A DNA stretch of 64,000 nt from Sulfitobacter geojensis (lineage in GTDB: Bacteria > Pseudomonadota > Alphaproteobacteria > Rhodobacterales > Rhodobacteraceae), in the NCBI RefSeq assembly GCF_000622325.1, contig NZ_JASE01000005.1:3038001-3102000 (forward strand), given 5' to 3'. A model generated the notes under the pieces. The model ran no database searches and was not told the DNA's origin. It worked only from the letters and a program-made list of their open reading frames with translations. Shown here piece by piece: positions 61,940-64,000 of this stretch. Each line of letters begins with the position of its first letter. Position 1 is the first letter of the stretch. Made by a program: the position numbers and the translations under genes.

Positions 61940-63085
61940 ATGAGCATCACTGCAAACTGGTCCTACCCCACCGCCATCCGTTTCGGCGCTGGTCGTATCT
62001 CTGAAATCGCCGATGCTTGTGCTGCTGCCGGCATCAAGAAACCGCTGTTGATCACCGACCGCGGCCTCGCCTCGATGGCGATCACCACACGCACGCTGGA
62101 TTTGCTTGAGGCGGCGGGCCTTGGCCGCGCCATCTTTGCCGATGTGGACCCGAACCCGAACGAGAAAAACGCCGAAGCAGGGGTGAAAGCCTATAACGAG
62201 GGCGGGCATGACGGCGTGATCGCCTTTGGCGGTGGGTCCGGTCTTGATCTGGGCAAACTGGTCGCATTCCTTGCCGGCCAGACGCGCCCTTTGTGGGATT
62301 TCGAGGATATCGGCGACTGGTGGACCCGCGCGGATGCTGATGCGATCGCACCGATTGTGGCCGTGCCAACCACCGCCGGCACCGGATCCGAAGTGGGCCG
62401 CGCCAGCGTCATCACCAATTCGGAAACCGAAGAGAAAAAGATCATTTTCCACCCGAAATTCCTGCCCACCGTCGTGATCTGCGATCCCGAATTGACGGTC
62501 GGCATGCCACCCTTCATCACCGCAGGTACCGGGCTGGACGCATTTGCGCATTGCGTCGAAGCTTTCAGCTCTCCCCACTACCACCCGATGTCACAGGGTA
62601 TGGCGCTGGAGGGGATGCGTCTGGTCAAGGACTACCTGCCGCGCGCTTATGCGGATGGTAGCGATATCGAGGCGCGCGCGCATATGATGTCCGCCGCCGC
62701 CATGGGGGCCACGGCATTTCAGAAAGGGCTGGGCGCAATCCACGCCTTGTCCCACCCGATTGGCGCGATCTATCACACGCACCATGGATCGACCAATGCG
62801 GTCTGCATGCCTGCTGTGTTGCAATTCAACAGACCCGCGATCCTCGAACGGATGGATCAGGCGGCGAACTATCTGGGCATCATGGGCGGGTTTGACGGGT
62901 TCTGCGATTATGTCGACAACCTCAATGACTCGCTTGGCATCCCGAAAACGCTGGCGGGCCTCGGGGTCGAGAACCCCGATGTGGACCGCATTGTCACCGG
63001 CGCGTTGAAAGATCCAAGCACCGGCGGCAACCCCGTGGAAATGACGCGTGAGAATACCACGAAACTCTTGCTGGCGTGTCTCTGA
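61940..63085 (+). CDS. iron-containing alcohol dehydrogenase
   Basis: 381 aa. NAD-binding GGGSGLDLGKLVAFLAG, PTTAGTGSEVGRASVI, and Fe ligands in TGLDAFAHCVEAFSS and HALSHPIGAIYHTHHGSTNA (Asp, His, His, His). It starts 4 bp after the aldehyde dehydrogenase stop. Alcohol-to-aldehyde oxidation before the ALDH step is inferred from gene order. Confidence 0.92.
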   Translation: MSITANWSYPTAIRFGAGRISEIADACAAAGIKKPLLITDRGLASMAITTRTLDLLEAAGLGRAIFADVDPNPNEKNAEAGVKAYNEGGHDGVIAFGGGSGLDLGKLVAFLAGQTRPLWDFEDIGDWWTRADADAIAPIVAVPTTAGTGSEVGRASVITNSETEEKKIIFHPKFLPTVVICDPELTVGMPPFITAGTGLDAFAHCVEAFSSPHYHPMSQGMALEGMRLVKDYLPRAYADGSDIEARAHMMSAAAMGATAFQKGLGAIHALSHPIGAIYHTHHGSTNAVCMPAVLQFNRPAILERMDQAANYLGIMGGFDGFCDYVDNLNDSLGIPKTLAGLGVENPDVDRIVTGALKDPSTGGNPVEMTRENTTKLLLACL

Positions 63086-63103
63086 CCTTGCTTTGAACGA
63101 ATG

Positions 63104-63127
63104 CTATCGGCCGCAACAGGCCGGTAG
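63104..63127 (+). terminator. hairpin after the alcohol dehydrogenase gene
   Basis: CTATCGGCC pairs with GGCCGGTAG (one G-U) around GCAACA. No T-run follows, so termination may be weak or factor-dependent. Confidence 0.45.
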
Positions 63128-63271
63128 CGCCACCGCAGACCAGCGCGCCGTGTCGCTCGTGGCAAAGTTTCATGTCGCTAAATCCCTAGATCGCGCGGGG
63201 GAATAGGCCTGAGATAACCCATGCGGGTGCCGATCCAGCCCCGCCCCCTCCGGTCAATCGGGAGCCGCCCA

Positions 63272-64000
63272 ATGCCAACGCCCACACTCCACTTTTCGCG
63301 CGCTGAATTTGACGCCCGCATCGCCAAGACACGGCAACAGATGCAACAGCGCGGCATCGACCTGTTGATCGTATCCGACCCGTCAAACATGAACTGGCTG
63401 ACGGGGTATGACGGTTGGTCGTTTTATGTGCATCAATGTGTGATCCTACCGTTGGAGGGCGAACCCATTTGGTTCGGACGCGGGCAGGATGCCAACGGTG
63501 CCTTGCGCACTTGTTTCATGCAGCCCGAAAATATCATCGGCTATCCCGACCATTACGTCCAATCGACCGAGCGGCATCCCATGGATTACCTGTCCGCGCA
63601 GCTTTCGGACCGGAGGTTGGACAAGGGCGTCATCGGGGTGGAGATGGACAATTACTGGTTCTCTGCTGCCGCTTACGGGGCGCTGCAAACCCACTTGCCG
63701 AACGCAACATTTCAAGACGCCACCGCTTTGGTCAACTGGCAACGCGCGGTCAAATCAGATGCAGAACTGACCCTGATGCGCCAAGCGGGCAAGATTGTCG
63801 GACGCATGCATGAGCGCATCGTCGAAAAGGTCGAAGTGGGCATGCGCAAATGCGATCTGGTGGCAGACATCTATGACGCGGCGCTGCGCTATGACCCCGC
63901 CATCGGCGCAGGCGGGGATTACCCGGCGCTCGTGCCATTGCTGCCGTCGGGGGCTGACGCCTCTGCCCCGCATCTGACGTGGGACGACCAGCCGATGAAA
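63272..64000 (+). CDS. M24-family hydrolase, DoeA/EutD (ectoine hydrolase)-like, 3' end outside window
   Basis: 243 codons are seen from the ATG at 63272 (GGAG upstream); the frame runs off the window. DPSNMNWLTGYDGWSFYVHQ, NIIGYPDHYVQSTERHPMDY and LPSGADASAPHLTWDD closely resemble ectoine hydrolases of the creatinase/aminopeptidase P group. These open the ectoine ring or cleave related amidine/amide bonds. The C-terminal metal-site half is not visible. Relation to the preceding operon is unclear: it may be a second pathway (ectoine) or a hydrolase for the operon's amide intermediate. Confidence 0.75.
   Translation, partial: MPTPTLHFSRAEFDARIAKTRQQMQQRGIDLLIVSDPSNMNWLTGYDGWSFYVHQCVILPLEGEPIWFGRGQDANGALRTCFMQPENIIGYPDHYVQSTERHPMDYLSAQLSDRRLDKGVIGVEMDNYWFSAAAYGALQTHLPNATFQDATALVNWQRAVKSDAELTLMRQAGKIVGRMHERIVEKVEVGMRKCDLVADIYDAALRYDPAIGAGGDYPALVPLLPSGADASAPHLTWDDQPMK

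Overview
The window reads as chromosomal DNA of a Rhodobacterales alphaproteobacterium, most likely a marine Roseobacter-group member. This rests on the complete NepR/EcfG/PhyR general stress module, a urtABCDE-formamidase operon, a sitABCD metal transporter, TRAP solute uptake, a Mur/Fur-like operator and generally GC-rich coding sequence. There are no rRNA genes and no intact tRNA. The only tRNA sequence is the 5' half of a tRNA-Gly(UCC).

Positions 1-16363 look like an integrated genomic island, at least in part. From the left edge come an AT-rich superfamily I helicase with a nuclease-like insert (cut by the window), a small unknown gene, an IS481-type transposase stub, and a histidine kinase / receiver / membrane coiled-coil trio. 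A GC-richer stretch of decaying genes follows (6217-8743: a frameshifted gene, a gene with an internal stop, a truncated PEBP gene), then a small conserved protein and a TrmO-like tRNA methyltransferase. The replication and integration core occupies about 9890-16363: a G-run region, at least five copies of a C-rich 10-mer around an AT-rich patch, a primase-VapE helicase, an AlpA-type regulator, an unknown gene and a tyrosine integrase. The integrase lies directly beside the broken tRNA-Gly.

Positions 16552-29304 begin with a Crp/Fnr regulator, a membrane protein and an AhpD-like pseudogene. The amide/urea uptake and hydrolysis operon urtABCDE-fmdA-fmdB follows on the minus strand. Divergent from it is a large sensor protein (NCS1-permease-like domain, Cys-rich segment, histidine kinase and receiver) with a LuxR-type response regulator. 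A perfect palindrome sits between the two units.

Positions 29441-41171 form a compact general stress response island. NepR, EcfG, PhyR, a HisKA_2 kinase and a pseudo-receiver lie among small stress proteins (PLDc_N, DUF202, DUF1328, DUF883, CsbD), Dps, CreA, an AI-2E-family protein, a phospholipase D and DUF2254. I found eight GGAAC-N16/17-xGTT sites, one of them a near-symmetric element that gives two divergent promoters, so nine promoters in about 11.5 kb.

Positions 41295-54371 hold metabolic units: a DgcA/StcD-like amine demethylase, a DUF1045 protein, a molybdenum hydroxylase with its 2Fe-2S subunit and a diheme cytochrome under a TetR regulator, glutathione-dependent formaldehyde dehydrogenase, and sitABCD behind two Fur/Mur-type boxes.

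Positions 54413-64000 carry a catabolic cluster: an RpiR regulator, an N-formylglutamate amidohydrolase-like enzyme, a TRAP transporter, a glutamine-synthetase-like ligase, an aldehyde dehydrogenase, an iron alcohol dehydrogenase and the start of a DoeA-like M24 hydrolase. The gene set suggests gamma-glutamyl-protected oxidation of an imported amino compound.
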